Assembly: GCF_030936135.1 (NCBI RefSeq)
Contig: NC_082618.1
Coordinates: 8,281,034 to 8,345,033, forward strand
DNA: 64,000 bases
Direction of reading: 5' to 3'
From: Gavia stellata
Lineage: Eukaryota; Chordata; Aves; Gaviiformes; Gaviidae
Under the pieces are notes generated by a model. That model had not been told where the DNA came from. It ran no database searches and saw only the letters and a program-made list of their open reading frames with translations. The translations under genes and the position numbers were made by a program. Positions 1 through 13,600 of this stretch are shown piece by piece. Within the stretch, counting starts at the first letter, position 1, and each line of letters opens with the position of its first letter.

Positions 1-1139
1 TGTGCGGGTCCCGCCATGGCCCGTGGAACGGGGTGCTGGGCTTACCCCATCGCTCTTGTCCGGTGAGGCAGGACTGGTGTCCCTGCCTTTTGGAGGTGTC
101 ACCTCCCAGCCTGGGGGCTGGAGGAGGTTTCTGGTGGAGCATCTCTTCTTGCAAGCTCCTGGGGCTGCTGTGACCACATCTGGGGCCCCTTGGCCACTGG
201 GTGCAGACATGGCCCATCCCTCCCTCTCCCGCCTGGGAAATGCAAGCATCGTGGTCACAGTGTGGGATGGTGGCCCAGCCCCTGCACGGGTGCTGCTGGG
301 TTTGGCACTGCAGGCGGCTTTCCCCTGGGTAGGGAGCATTCCTGGCGCTGGGGACCTGGCCATGGCGGGCAGGGTCCTCATGCCCCGGTACAGACCCCTC
401 TTAGCAAAGGCTGGGCAAAGCCTGGGCTGCCGCGTGGGCACAGGCTCTGGAAAGTCCCCGTGTCTGTGTCCCTGCCCACTTCTCACAGCAGGAGTTTGTT
501 CCAGGCTTGGACAGGCACGGGGAGGAGAGCTGGCTCCTGCGGGCAGAGAACATGCGGCCACTGGTTCCCCTTTTGCCACCGAAGAGCTGGGGGAAACTGC
601 TGAAACAGTTCTTGCGTTAGTGTCCCCAGCCCGTTCTTGCCCCATTCGCCAGGGCCCACGATGTTCCTCACAGGCGTCACACCACGTCCCCGCTCCCTGG
701 CTGCCCCGGGGTTGTGGTCGGGCTGGGGCAGCAGCGAGGTGCCGGTGCTGATCCCCATGGGATGGGGGGCAGATGCTGTGGAAAGGCGTGCGTCTCAGCT
801 GCGTTGCCCTGTGGAGCTGCCGGGTCTGCTCTGGGGTGGGGAGAGGTCCGGGACCCTTCTGGGGGTGCGGAGCCAGGTCCCCTTATGGGACCTGGTCCTG
901 CTGCTGCCCTCCAAGGTCATGTCTCGCTGGTGGCAATCTCCCGTGGTCCGGCTCTCTGCCTGATGGCGGGACACGGGGGGGACCAGAGGGCCGTGGCAGG
1001 CAGGATGGGTGCTCTCCCCTTGCTGGCTGCTCTGCATGGCGAGGGCGCGGAGGGCCTGGCAGGGGCCAGGGGACCCCTCCCCATGGGTCTCGCTGGGCAC
1101 CTGAGCTCTGCCAGCGCTGGGAGAGCCGGCTTGGGGAAG
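1..1139. other. GC-rich non-coding DNA upstream of the first ABR exon in the window
   Basis: No recognisable exon was found here. Several long open frames exist on both strands, but they overlap one another, have low-complexity Gly/Ala/Pro/Arg composition and match no family I know, which is usual for GC-rich DNA. If the long ABR isoform of mammals exists in this species, its first exon lies to the left of the window and this stretch is intron. That is inference. Confidence 0.5.
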
Positions 1140-1614
1140 GCGGCTGCCGTGCGCCCCAGCCTTGACCACACGCTGCCGGCGGAGCCGCCCCACCTCCAGC
1201 GCCAAGAGATGCATTTCCTGTAGCGAGCGCGCAGGGCGGAGCGGCGAGGCTGGCTGGGGCGCAGGGCGGCGGGCAGCGGCCCTCCACCGCCAGCGGCCCC
1301 CCCGGGGGTCAGCGGAGGCCAGGGGAGAGCCAGGCTGTCCCTCTTGTCCCATCGCTGGTGACCCCGGAGTTGCCGCCGCCGCTCGGAAGCGGTTGTGCAG
1401 CCGCCTCGGGGAGCGCCTGGTGCTGCGGCTGGGACGCCGGGGCCGAGGGCCAGAGTTGGGGCAGGCGGGAGCACCGGGGATCCCATAATGGCTCCTTTCA
1501 TCCCGTGGCGGTGGCCGGCGTCCAAGGCTGAGTCAAGCCGGGGCAGCTCGGCCGCGTGAGCCCCTCGTCTGGAGCCTCGCGGGGTCCCCTCCGCCCCCCG
1601 CTGCCTGGCCAGCC
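1140..1614 (+). promoter_or_regulatory. ABR: CpG-rich promoter and 5' UTR of the ABR acidic-head isoform
   Basis: The stretch is rich in CpG and GC-box-like runs and leads directly into the start codon at 1615, in the context agccATGG, a good Kozak match with G at +4. No TATA box is evident, as expected for a CpG promoter. The transcription start cannot be placed from sequence alone. Confidence 0.5.
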
Positions 1615-4600
1615 ATGGAGGAGGAAGAGGAGGCCATAGGGTACCTGGATAAAGTGCTGGAGGATGAAGATGACTCTGAGCCGGGAACCCCCACCAGCCC
1701 CGGGTCTCCGTTCTTGGCCGGCGAGAAGGTGGGCGGCGGGGGCATCCCGCTCCCGCGCTGGGCAGCGGGTTGGGGGGGGGGACAAGGGGCATCTTGCTGG
1801 TGCTGATGACACCCGGGTCTCGGAGCAGCTCCTGGGTCGGTGCGGCGGGTGCTGGTGGGGGGCATAGTCGGGGGGGCAGTGGAAGCATCACTGCGGTCCT
1901 GCCACCCCCCCGGGAGTGCCTGTGGCCGGGGGCACCGGTCAGGGCTGCGCCAGGCATCGGGTGTAAAGCGCTCAGGGGGTGCTTGCGCAGAGCGGGGTGA
2001 GCACCCAGCCTTCCTCCCCTGGGGGAGCGGGAGTCATGTGTGCTGCTGCGGGGGGGCTGCGTGGCTCAGCAGAGCCGGCGCCAGATGCTCAGGAAGGGGC
2101 TGGACCACACTCTGCCACTGCCCCACCGCACCGCCACCAGCAACTCCTAAACGGCCCCAAACCGCAGTGCTGGGGGGCAGCCCCGGGAGGACCCCTGCGC
2201 TGGCAGGCGCAGCCCGGGACCCTTCTCTCGCTGGACCTGCTGGGGGTCCCTGGGTGCCCCCAGCGTGCTGGCATGGGGCTGGAGGAGGGCTTCGGCCCCG
2301 CTCTCCTTGGGGTCTCCGGCACGGGGTGGCCGCCGGGCCCTGCTTTAGGGTTGCTCCTCTGGGTCACTGGGGTCCCGCTGGCATCAACTCCGCGGGGCGC
2401 TGCGGGTCCTGGGCACGGACGGGCCCCTTATCTCCCCAGCTCCCGCGCAGGGCCCAGGCTGGGGGAAGCAGGAAGAGCCCGTGACTAATCGGTGGCAAGG
2501 AGCCCGCGAGCTCCCGGCGCACAAAACTGGCCCCCCCGCGCACCCCCCTGCCGCGCTGGTCACCATGGCCTGGCCTTAATGGGGCAGCCTGGAGGGGAGC
2601 CACAGGGTGGGCACCCTGCTTGGTGCAGCAGCCCCTGGGGCTGGCTGGTGGATGCTGGAGCGGGATGGGGAGGTGCTGATCTGTGGCTGTGCCCACCCCG
2701 TGGCCATGCACCCCTGGGTGTTTGCAGCTGCCAGGCACAGCGACCAAGGCTGGCAGGGGCAGGCAGTGTGCAGGCAGGGGCAAACCAGGACCAATATACC
2801 CCGTAACTATGTCCCTGTGTCTCTGCTTGGTCCCCATCTGCATGGCAAAGCCCGGCTGCTGAGTGTGATTTTTAGGACAAACAGTGCTGCAGGGGAGGCC
2901 AGGGCACACCGGGTGTTCGAGGCAGTCCAGGGGCACATGGGGCATCCATGCCTGGGTGCTGCCAGAGCCTCGCTGGGGGTCCCGGAGCCCACCAGCCCGG
3001 CTGAGCGTTGCCTGTCTCTCTGCTGTGAGGGTTGTGCTGGTGGAGCATTGGTGCTGCAGCAGATACGGGCACGAGCTGAGCCACTGTCAGCTGGAGCGGC
3101 AGCGTGGCCCCGCACAGCCCGGGTCCAGCCCTGGTGCCACTGGGCTGTGGCCGCTGGGGTGGCGTTTTCCTGGGAAAGCCTCAGCTGGGGAGAAGGGTGG
3201 TGCTGGATCACGTGGCAGCACCATCCACTGCCAGGCATGATTTCACTGGGCGCCTCCAGACTCTGCCCTGGGAGAGTCCTGCCATGCCGTGCACCACCCT
3301 GGAGTGCTGCCAGCGGCACCGGGCTTCTGGCCAGCCGGGAGCAGGGAGGGGAGTGAAGCCAATGCAGCCCGTGGCTTCCCAGCTGGCTCCAGCCTGGCTG
3401 TGCTGCCCAGCGGGCACTTGCCCGGCCCTTGCCATGGAGCTTCCTCGATGCCGGCAGGGACACATGCCCACGTGGGGATCCCAGGGATGGGTCGGTGGGA
3501 TGATGGGTTTCCTCCTGTGCCGGTTGCTGGCTCAGCTAGGCTCCTTGCTGTGTTGCACAGGGCGAGCGAGATGCTGGCAAAGGCCTGGAGATGCGGAAGC
3601 TGGTGCTCTCCGGTTTCCTGGCCAGCGAGGAGATCTACATCAACCAGCTGGAGGCCCTCTTGTTGGTGAGCACAGCCCCCAGGACGGGCACTCCCTCCAG
3701 GGACGTCCCCCAGCAGGGATGGCTGGGTGGATGGATGGATGGACAGGCAGACAGATGGGTGGATGGGTGGATGGATGGATGGACAGGCAGACAGATGGGT
3801 GGATGGATGGATGGACAGGCAGACGGGTGGATGGGTGGGTGGATGGATGGATGGACAGGCAGACAGATGGGTGGATGGGTGGATGGATGGGGTAATTTCT
3901 CCCTGGACAGCCTCCCCCGGGCAGGTCTGGTCCGGGCACTACCCGGGCAGGAGCAAAGCTGCAGAAGCCGTGCCAGAGCCAGCCTTGCTGTGGTCTGGCC
4001 GCCCCCGTCTCGCCTCCCCCTGCTGCCAGCGTGCCTGGTGGGGAGGTATTTATAGCTCCGCTTCCTCTTGCGGATTCGTTGGCCCTCGTGGCAGAGACGC
4101 TGTTGCACAACACAGGGGTCACCGCCGCCATGGATGGGGAAATCTGTGGGGATGCACAAGCTGGGAGTAGCCCCTCGGTCCAGCTGCTGGCCAGGACCCG
4201 TCCCAGGCAGCCCTCACTGCTGGCTCAGATCCCCAGCATCCCCAGGCTCCTGCGCCAACAGCGTTAGCATGGCCGTGGAGGAGATGGCCATCGCTGCCTG
4301 CGGTGTGGTGGCAGGCCTGGGCAGGGCTGCCTGCGGGGTGTGGGTCTGGGCTGCCACGAGCCGCAGGGTGGAGAAGTCTCGGGGTCACTTCTCCTCCCAG
4401 CCCTCATCTCAAATGCTCTCCCTTCTCCTTCGGCAGCCTATGAAGCCGCTGAAGGCCACAGCCACTACGTCGCAGCCTGTCCTCACCCTCCAGCAGATCG
4501 AGACCATTTTCTACAAGATCCAGGACATCTACGAGATCCACAAGGAGTTCTATGACAGCCTGTGCCCAAAGGTGCAGCAGTGGGACAGCAACGTCACCAT

Positions 4601-7600
4601 GGGTCACCTCTTCCAGAAGCTGGTACGCGCCTTCCCCGGGGCTTGTTCCGCTTGGAAGAGGAGGAGGGCTGGGGAGATAGAGCACTGTGCTGCGGCACTC
4701 AGCCCCATAGTGTGGCTCAGCTCATGCCCTGCCACATGCTCGCCAGTGGCTGTGGGGCTAGTTGCATCCCTCTCTGCAGCAGCCGCCGCTGCCTATCCAA
4801 GCCCTCCCATCCCGGGATGGGAGTTAGTGCAGCCTCCGTGCCCCTTGCTGCAGTGGGGATGCCCACAGCTGGCGGGTCCTGGGTGCAACCGTGGCGGGGT
4901 TTTGGCTGGAGGTACGTGGTGTGGCTTTGCTGCGGGGCTGCCAGGAGCCCAGGCGTGCGGGTGACTCTCTGGGGAGAGGCAGGGGGTCTCTGCCTCTTCA
5001 CCCCTGGCTGCCTGCGGCGGTGGCTCCCTGGGGTCACAGTCTAGGTCCTGCCACTGCTGCTTCGGACTTGCGATGGGAGCACAGGCTATGCCCATGGGTG
5101 CCGTGGCCATGGCCATACCAGGGAGGGGAGGAGGAGAGGGCAGGGTGCTGGGCAGCAGCTGGAGTTTCAGCCTCCGCTGTCCAGGCATCTGTTGGCTTTC
5201 TGCTGGATTTCAGAGGTTTGTGGGGGCACAGGGCTGGATCAGAGCCCACCATCCTGCCCTGGGCAAGGGCTTTCCCTGCAGGGCCAAGCGTGCAGCCCCC
5301 CAGCTGGGCATGGTCTGGCAATGTGTCCTGCCGGGAGGGGACAGCGCTGGGCAGTGTCCCCTCAGCAGCTGCCTGGCCCCTCACGCTGTTGGGGGGCTTC
5401 AGCATCCCGCCCGGCTAACCCCCGCTCCCCGCAGGCCAGCCAGCTGGGGGTCTACAAGGCCTTCGTGGATAACTACAAAATCGCGCTGGAGACCGCGGAG
5501 AAGTGCAGCCAGAGCAACTACCAGTTCCAGAAGATCTCAGAGGTAAACTGGACCGGGGCTGTGCCGGGGGGACGGGGCTGCCATGGCCGGGCTGTTGCGG
5601 TGCAGGACAGAGAATGCCATCGCCATGGCCAAGCCAACCGCGTGTGCCTTGTGGAGATGCTCTCCCTGCCCTGGGGACTTGGGGACCAGCCCTGGGGTAG
5701 GGCCATCGGTGGCTGTGCGGGGGTGTTGTGGCCTCTGGGTGTTGTGGGGGTTTGCCCCCCCCCGTCTCATGCAAGCTCGGGTTGGGCTCAGCCCTCGCTG
5801 CCATCATTTCTGGGATGCCAGGGCAGCCTGCACCCGCTCACCCCGTCCAGTGAGTGTGGGTGCTGGGTGCTGGGCACCTGTGGCTGATCTGCTGGCTGCA
5901 CCTCCATGCCCAACTCCCCTATAGCAACAGGGACCTCCGTGGCCACAGCCCGGCTCCCCGCAGCCCCTCCACAGCAGGGCTGTTCAGCTCAGTGGGACCA
6001 GCAGTCTCCCCACGCCAGCTGTGGGTGCCCTGCTCCAGGGAGACTCGTGGGGTATGTGGGGGCTGCCCTGTGGGTCCACTGTCTCCCAGCTGCTGGGTGC
6101 AACCAGAGCTGCTCCTGGCTGGGCAGCACCCCTTACAGACCTCCACCCAGCACCCATGTGTGGCCTCCAGCATGGCCAGGCTGGGGCCAGGGGGAGATAT
6201 GAGGGTGCAGGAAGGGTGGGGGGCACCCCATGACCTTGAGCAATGACCTTCCTCCCCACCCCAGCCCCCCCGTGGGCTGCTCTGATGGGCCTTTCCCTCC
6301 CTAGGAGCTGAAGGTGAAGGGCCCCAAGGACTCGAAGGAGAGCCACACGTCCGTCACCATGGAGGGTACGGCAGGCGCGGGCGTGGGGAGGGGGACACAG
6401 CCTTTTGTCTGCGCCCGGGACCGGCGCAGATGAATTACTGAGCGGCTCCCGTGAGTGGAGCCCTTTGTGTTCCCGTGTGCGGAACCAGCAAGGATGGGGG
6501 GGAACGCAGCTCTTTAGGATGCTGGGGGCGTGCAGCAGCCCCCCACCCCCTGCCCACCCCCTCCTCCCCGCCCGCCGGCTGCGCCGAGAGCCATGCTGAG
6601 GGGCCGATGCCGTGCCGCAGCCAGGCTGAGCTGCTGCGGGGCGGCAGAGATGGCTGCGCGGAGACGGGGCTGCCATGGAAATCCTCGTCGTCGTCCGGCT
6701 TTGCTGTAACTGCACCTACGGTGAGGTGGGGGGTTGCAGCTCCGAATTTGGGTGCCAGTGGGGTGCGATGCTGCGGGGACGCTGGCCCGGGGCTGGCTGT
6801 CCTTGCTGGGGGGTGGAGGCTGCATCGTGCTCTGCAGCCTGAAGTTGGGAGCGTCTTTGTTCCAGGCTCTATTGAATCATCTTGGCTCCTGCACATGCAG
6901 CCATGCGCTCGCCTTCCCTGCCAGGCAGGGGCTTGTGCTGGCGGTGAGATGGCAAGGGAGTGGGGCAGGCGGGGGGACCCCCCTCTGCCTGGGCTGTGCC
7001 GCGGGGATGGTGGTAGGGAGGGGTCCCCGTTTGCTTGCTGGAGGCTGGGAGCATCGTGGGGCTGGAACGCTTGTCTCTCGGCGGCTGGGGAGGAGAGGTG
7101 CTGAGCATCCCTGCCTGCCGGTGCCTGGCCCTGTGCCGCCTGCTTGTGGGTCCCAGGCTGGCGGGACTGTGCCGGCGAGGAGCCCAGTGCTCCTCCCTTG
7201 TGCTGGAACAGCCCCTCCCGGGGCTCCCCGGTGCTTTGCCTGTGCCTGTAGCGAGGGCAGCAGGAGGGTCCATCCTCCCCGTGGGTCGGGGGAAGGGGTG
7301 GACACCCCGCCTGCCCTTTCCATCCCGGAGCAGGGCTGTCGCTGGCTGCCACAGGGATCGGGGCTCCAGTTTTCCCTGCTGGCATGGAGTTGTGGGGAAT
7401 GCTGCCTCTGGTTCGGGGTCCAGCCCCATGTCCTCACCTCCCGAGCAGACCCCCTGTTTGCTGGGACAGGGGTTCCGTCTCTCAGGACTGGGTGCCACAA
7501 AGCAGCACCCTCTACGGGAAAGGGGATGGGAGACCCCCATGGCTCATAGCGCAGGGTGGGGTGGGCAGCACCTTTCCCTCTTCTCCCCTGGCCCAAAGCC

Positions 7601-10600
7601 TGGCCCCGCTTGGCCCCGGCAGTTTGGGGAAGTGGACCGAAATGAAGGGAAAACCCAGAGGCATCGGCGTGGGTGTAAGCAGCCCAGGGAGACATGTGAG
7701 TGGATGGGTGCGGGGAGCAGCACCATGGATGTGCTCTGTGCCTTCGCTCGCCCAAAGAGACAGGGAGGAGGAGGAGGGTCTAGCTGCTTGGAGTGAAACG
7801 TGCCTCTGAAGAGCTCCCGGGGCCGTTTTCCCACTGGGATGGTGCACAGCAGGAGAAAGGGGGTGTCTGTGCTGTGTGTGTGGGGCAGCTCTGCGCCTCT
7901 GCCCCAGACGGAGCCTCACGTGCAGTCACGGGGGACTGCAGGGAGGGGACACGGGGCAGCGGTGTTGGGACAATGCCTTGGCTCCGGGGGTCTCTGTAGG
8001 TGGGGGTCTTGCTGCTAATGGAGCAGCTTGGATTCCCCTTGCACCCAGAGCTGGCCGGGGTGGGGGGATACAGGGTGTGCTGTGGGGTGGCAGAGCCCTG
8101 CGAGGGCAGGGCAGGGACGGGACCTGCCGCTGAGCCAAAAGAGAAACTGAAAAAGCTGCCGGCTGCTGTGGGGGATGAGCGGCTCTTCCACTCCACAGCC
8201 ACCACATAGCAAGCTGGCGGTGCCAGTGCCTGCACTGTGCCCGGGGTGGTCCTTCACCCCCGAGGGGACGCGCTGGCACAGTGGCGGGGGGGACGTCCTG
8301 CAGCCGGTGGCAGTCAGGGCAGAGCGGTGTTTGCGACAACCCCTCCGGCTCTGCCACCCGTGACCTGTGGCAGCGGAGGGGAGGAGGACATGGTGTCTGG
8401 GTCAGTGTCCCCATCGGGCCCTATCTCGGGGCAGGGGCAGACCTTGCTGACATGGGGCCATGGCTGGAGTGGATGGCCACGTGGGAAGTGCCGCACAGCA
8501 AGTGCCATGCGGCAGTTGTCCAGGCTCGTCACCCCAGTGGGGACCCCGCAGGTGCCCGTGCTGCTGGTGAAGCTGGCACAGCCCCGAAATCAAGGCATGC
8601 ATCAGGCAGCTGCTAGCACTGGGCTCTGTCCTCACCCCACGCTCCAGCCCGGCCGTGGTTTCTCGTGACGCTGGCACGGGGCTGTATTGGTGAGCCCTGG
8701 CACCTCTGGGCAGTAACGTGATGGTCCAGCCATCCGTCTCCATGTGGAAGAGACCCTGGACACTTGCCCAGGGCTCTGTGCAGATGTGGGGGGGTCTCTG
8801 GGCACCTGGTCTCTCCTCCTTGCCCCTGCGGGGTGCGGCACTGGCTCTCACGGGTGGGAGAGGGGCCGGGCCCCGGTGGCGGGTGGCTGCTGACACCTCC
8901 TCTCTCCCTGCAGCGCTGCTGTACAAACCCATCGACCGGGTGACGCGGAGCACCCTCGTCCTGCATGTGAGTGTGACGCCAGTCCCAGGGCGGGGGGCAG
9001 TGGGGGACTCTGCAGGGGGAGGCTGTGCTCGCTTGGTGCCAGGGCTGGGGTGGCCCCGCTGGGTGGGGGGCTGCAGCCGTGCCCTGTTACTCCTGGGGAC
9101 CCACAGCTGTGGGGAGCGCTGCCAGGGGGTGCCCGGGGTGGGTGCTGCAGGCAGGGCAGTGCCCTTGGGCTGCTGACCCACACCTGTCCCAATCTAGGAC
9201 CTCCTCAAGCACACCCCGGCTGACCACCCCGACTACCCACTGCTCCAGGACGCCCTCCGCATCTCGCAGAACTTCCTCTCCAGCATCAATGAGGACATCG
9301 ATCCCCGGAGGACAGCGGTCACCACCCCCAAGGGGGAGGTGAGGTGGTGGGGAGGGCAGTGCCTGGGCACAGGGTGAGGGCTGAGCCCTCTGCCAGCCCC
9401 TGGCTGGTGTCTCCACCCCGAGGAGCTCCACGGTGCTTGGCCAGGAGATGGAGGGTTTCCTCTAGACGCAGTCCTGCGTGCAAGGTTAGGGCTCTACCTA
9501 GTCCTTGCTGCTTGCCGGCACCCTACTGAGCATACGGGACTCAAAGTAGCACCTGGAGGACATGGACCTTCCCATGCTCCTGGTGGCTGAGCCGTGGAGA
9601 GGGACGGGAGCATCTGTCCCCTGCGGTTTGTTGGCCTTTGCTCCCTGCCTGCTCTCACGCCAGCCCTGCTGCTCCGCAGACCCGGCAGCTTGTCAAGGAT
9701 GGCTTCTTGGTGGAGCTGTCAGAGGGCTCGCGGAAGCTGCGGCACGTCTTCCTCTTCACCGACGTGCTGCTCTGTGCCAAGCTGAAGAAGACGGCAGTGG
9801 GGTAAGGAGGGTGCTGGGCATGGGGGGAATGTGTCACAACCCCCCTGTCCTCCAGTGGGCTGGGGGACGTGGTGCGGAGGGCGTCAGGCATCACTCAGTG
9901 CCCGCACCTGACCGCAGGAAGCACCAGCAGTACGACTGCAAGTGGTACGTGCCCCTGGCCGACCTGGTGTTCCCCTCGCCGGAGGAGTCGGAGCACTGCC
10001 CACAGGTCCACGTCATCCCCGACCACGAGCTGGAGGACATGAAGATGAAGATCTCAGCCATCAAGAGCGAGGTGCAGAAGGAGGTGAGAAGAGGGTGTGG
10101 GTGGTTGGGGAGGGTGTGGGACCTGCTGCCGGGGTGGGTGCCTTCCTCTGGGGTCAGGGATGGGACGTGGCGGGGCTGAGGGCACCTGCAAAAGCTCCTG
10201 TCCACTCCCTGCCTGCAGAAAGCCAACAAGGGGCAGAGCCGGGCCATCGAGCGCCTCAAGAAGAAGATGTTTGAGAACGAATTCTGGCTGCTCCTCAACT
10301 CACCCGCCATTCCCTTCCGCATCCACAACCGCAATGGGAAGGTGAGGAGGGCGGGCTGGGGGCCAGGCTCAGCCCTGCCTGCACACAGCCTGCCGCACTG
10401 CCCTCTCTCTTGCAGAGCTACCTCTTCCTGCTGTCGTCCGACTACGAGAGGTCCGAGTGGAGGGAGGCCATTCAGAAACTGCAGAAAAAGGGTAAGTTTG
10501 AGGCTGCCAAGGCCCTCTTGGAGCTCCTGGCCCACCCCAGGGACCACGAGGAGGTCCCACAGGATCACAGCCTGCTCGGTCCCTGGGCTAGCGCTGGCTG

Positions 10601-13600
10601 CATCCCTCTGAAGCTCCTCTCCTGTCCTCTCCCAGACCTCCAGGCCTTCGTCCTGAGCTCAGTGGAGCTGCAGGTGCTCACGGGATCCTGCTTCAAGCTA
10701 CGCACCGTCCACAACATCCCGGTCACCAGCAATAAGGACGGTGAGCGTCCCCTGGGCTGGCGGGTCTCTCTTTGCCTCCGGATGATGCCAGGGAGGAGCT
10801 GTGGGGTCCCTGGGCTGGAGCGGGGTCCCTGCTTGGGGACCCTGGCTGTGCAGGGGGACAGCTACCCACCAGGTGGCACTGCCGGAGCAGAGTCAGGCTC
10901 CCAGGCAGAGCAATCCCGGCTGCAACATGGGGCTGCTTTTGGGGGTCTCTCCAGCACCCCATTGGGCTTGGCAGGACCAGGGCATCCCCAGGGCGAGACG
11001 CAGCCAGCCCTACTGGGCACTTCCCCCAGGACTGTCCAGCAGCAGGAGAGCTCAGGATGTCCGGCAGGGATGATCAGCAGCGGGGGATACGTGTCCTCTT
11101 CCAGACCTTGGGGATGGCCCTCTGGGGGGTTGGGGACATTGGGGTGTCACCGTGGGCATCTAGCGCTCGCTATGGCAAAGGCTGCCTCGGGGACGGCCAT
11201 CCCGCACGCTGGCCCCATGGCATGGGAAGTGGCAGCTGAGCCCTGACGCAGCCTCTGTTCTCCCTGCCACAGACGACGAGTCCCCCGGGCTCTATGGGTT
11301 CCTGCACGTCATCGTCCACTCTGCCAAGGGCTTCAAGCAGTCTGCCAGTAAGTGTGGGTGCCCACCCTTGCTTGGAGGGGCCAGTGCCAGTGGGGGAGCT
11401 GGGGTCCAGCATGTGGCCCCGCTCTGCCCACAGCGGTCCCCTGGGAGCCGATGGGGACATTCCTCAGGCGCTGAGCGGTGTCTGCTCCCCCAGACCTTTA
11501 CTGCACGCTGGAGGTAGACTCCTTCGGCTACTTCGTCAGCAAAGCCAAGACCAGGGTTTTTCGGGACACCACTGAGCCACAGTGGAATGAGGTGAGAGGA
11601 GGGTGGGATGCAGGGAGGGGACTGTGCCCGCCCCCTTTCCCTTCCAGCCCCAGTTTTGAAGCTGCTCTGGGGCTAAGCTACCCTCCCTCCGCACCCCAGG
11701 AGTTTGAGATTGAGCTGGAAGGCTCCCAGTCCCTGCGCATCCTCTGCTATGAGAAGTGCTATGACAAGACCAAGCTCAACAAGGACAACAACGAAATCGT
11801 GGACAAGATCATGGGCAAGGGGCAGATCCAGGTACGCACTGGGGCTTTTGGGCATCTTCTCACCCAGTGTCGGACCCCTTGGCGCCCAGCGCCTGGGCTG
11901 GGAGGGTTGCCCTGGGGTGATGCCTGGGATGGGAGATGCCTGGCAGCACAGGCAGGCAGCTCTGCCTTTGGGTGCGGTGTACAGGGATTGTGGCTCGGGG
12001 TTGAAGACGAGGTGGGTGGGCATCAGGCGTGTGGGTGATGGTCCCGGGTCGTGGCGGCTGTGGGAGAAGGTGGGACAAAGTGAGAGGGGGTCCTGGGGAG
12101 GTGGCAAAGCTGGCAGCCACCCCCCAGGCGTGTGTCCAGTCCTAATCCCCAGGTCAAGGCAAGCGCGTGCCAGGCAAGGAGCTGGGAGAGGTGGGCAAAC
12201 AGGCTGGCTGGGCTGGAAGCATTTCCATCCTGCCGCCCTCCGTGCTGCAGCCCCAGGGGGCTGTGGGGAGGGGGTTGGCACCCACCCCAGGGAGGGCTCT
12301 GAGCATGCAGCCACCCAGTCCCTCTCTGCCAGCCGTGGCTGTCCCCCTCTGCCACCATCTGCCTCCCCTGCGCCTCCATCAGCTGCTGTTATGGCAACGG
12401 GGGTTTCCAGGGCAACGGCTGAGCCGCCTCTGATTGGCGGTTGCCAGGCAGGTAGGATGGAGGCCTGGGCTGCCCTGAGATGCTCCCAGGTGAGCAGGAC
12501 CTGGAAGATAGAGGAGGGGGCAGGCAGCCCCCAGACCCCACATTGCCCCAGTACCTCCCTTGGCCAGGCTGCAGGGAGGCTCAGGGCAGCGGGGATGGTT
12601 TGGGATGGGGGTGCCCCTGTGTTTTCCTGGTGGGGACCCCCCGGTCTGGCTGCCTTCCCTCCTGTGCTGGGGACAGCGTCACGCCCGGGACACAGCCATC
12701 GACCCAAGGTCACTTCAAAGGGCCCGGCGTGGCCGCCTGCTCCGTGGGAAAGCGGCTGAGGGCAGGTCCCTGGGGAGTGGGGAGCCGCACGGAAATGCTG
12801 CTGGGAAGGGGACACTGGGGGGGTCGGCGCTGCACCGGGTGCAGGAGGGGAGATTGGGGCTCAGCTTCGTCAGTGGCTTGTTCATGCCCAAAATCACCCG
12901 TCTGTTGCCCCCTCCCTGGGGGAACGGTGGCGTGGGGGTGGCACTGGGCCAAGCGGGAGTGCTGGGGCAGGGAAGGGGCTCAATGCCCCATGGGGATCGG
13001 CCCAGCTGCGCTCTTGAAAATAGCCTGGGTCAACAAACATGAGTCACGCTGGGAGACGCGGGGGTCGGGACCAGGACGGGTACAGCACAGCTCGTCCTCG
13101 CTGTGCGAAAGTCGCGGGGGAAGAAAGGGAGAGAGAGGAGGCGCCGGGGCTGCTTATCCCAAGGAAGACCCGGCTGGACAGAGCAGTGTCAGGGTTGGGG
13201 CTGTCCTGCCGTCACCCTGAGCCACAGCTTGGCCCTTGTCCCGGCAGTGGGGTGGGTGGCAGGGCAGGGACAGGGCAGCACAGCTATGGGCAGGATGGGC
13301 AGTGCTGCTTGTGGGGTTCTGGGTTGTGGCCGAGCCCCAGCGCTGCGCCCTTGCCCTCTGCCCTGAGCTGTTCAGGCAGCGATGCTGCCCTCGATGCGTC
13401 TTTACCCCAGCTGGTCCCTGGGCTCGTCGTGGGCTGCTGCTGGTTCCAGTTAACAGCAGGAGCGGGAGACACTGGGAGTGCTGGGGTCAGCAGCTCAGCA
13501 AACACCCGTGGTGTGGGAGGGGGGCTGCCAGGATGGCAGAACCCCCCTGCGCGGCTGGTGCTGTGCCCACAGCCCCGCAATAATCTGACGGCCCAGGCAT

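Larger units (their letters stand above)
3561..9338 (+). other. ABR: ABR exons 2-7: DH (Dbl-homology) GEF domain
   Basis: Exons 2 to 7 encode residues 39-256. The domain opens at residue 49 with [20 protein letters not shown], the first DH helix. The [10 protein letters not shown] segment and the [18 protein letters not shown] helix follow. This fold catalyses GDP release from Rho-family GTPases. Exons 2, 3, 4 and 7 are phase 0 at both ends; exons 5 and 6 share a split Ala codon (G|CG), and the alternative exon at 6675 joins in the same phase. Confidence 0.93.

Noticed and set aside
2-1488. Long overlapping open frames on both strands in the GC-rich left end, up to 346 codons
   Set aside because: Low-complexity composition, no family resemblance and mutual overlap. 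Stop codons are rare by chance in such GC-rich DNA.
4048-4056. TATA/MEF2-like TATTTATAG in ABR intron 2
   Set aside because: One mismatch to MEF2 on either strand, and no in-phase first exon follows it.
3635-4170. Open frames with repeated Met-Asp-Gly-Trp or His-Pro-Ser-Ile motifs
   Set aside because: These are translations of the GGAT minisatellite in an ABR intron, not genes.
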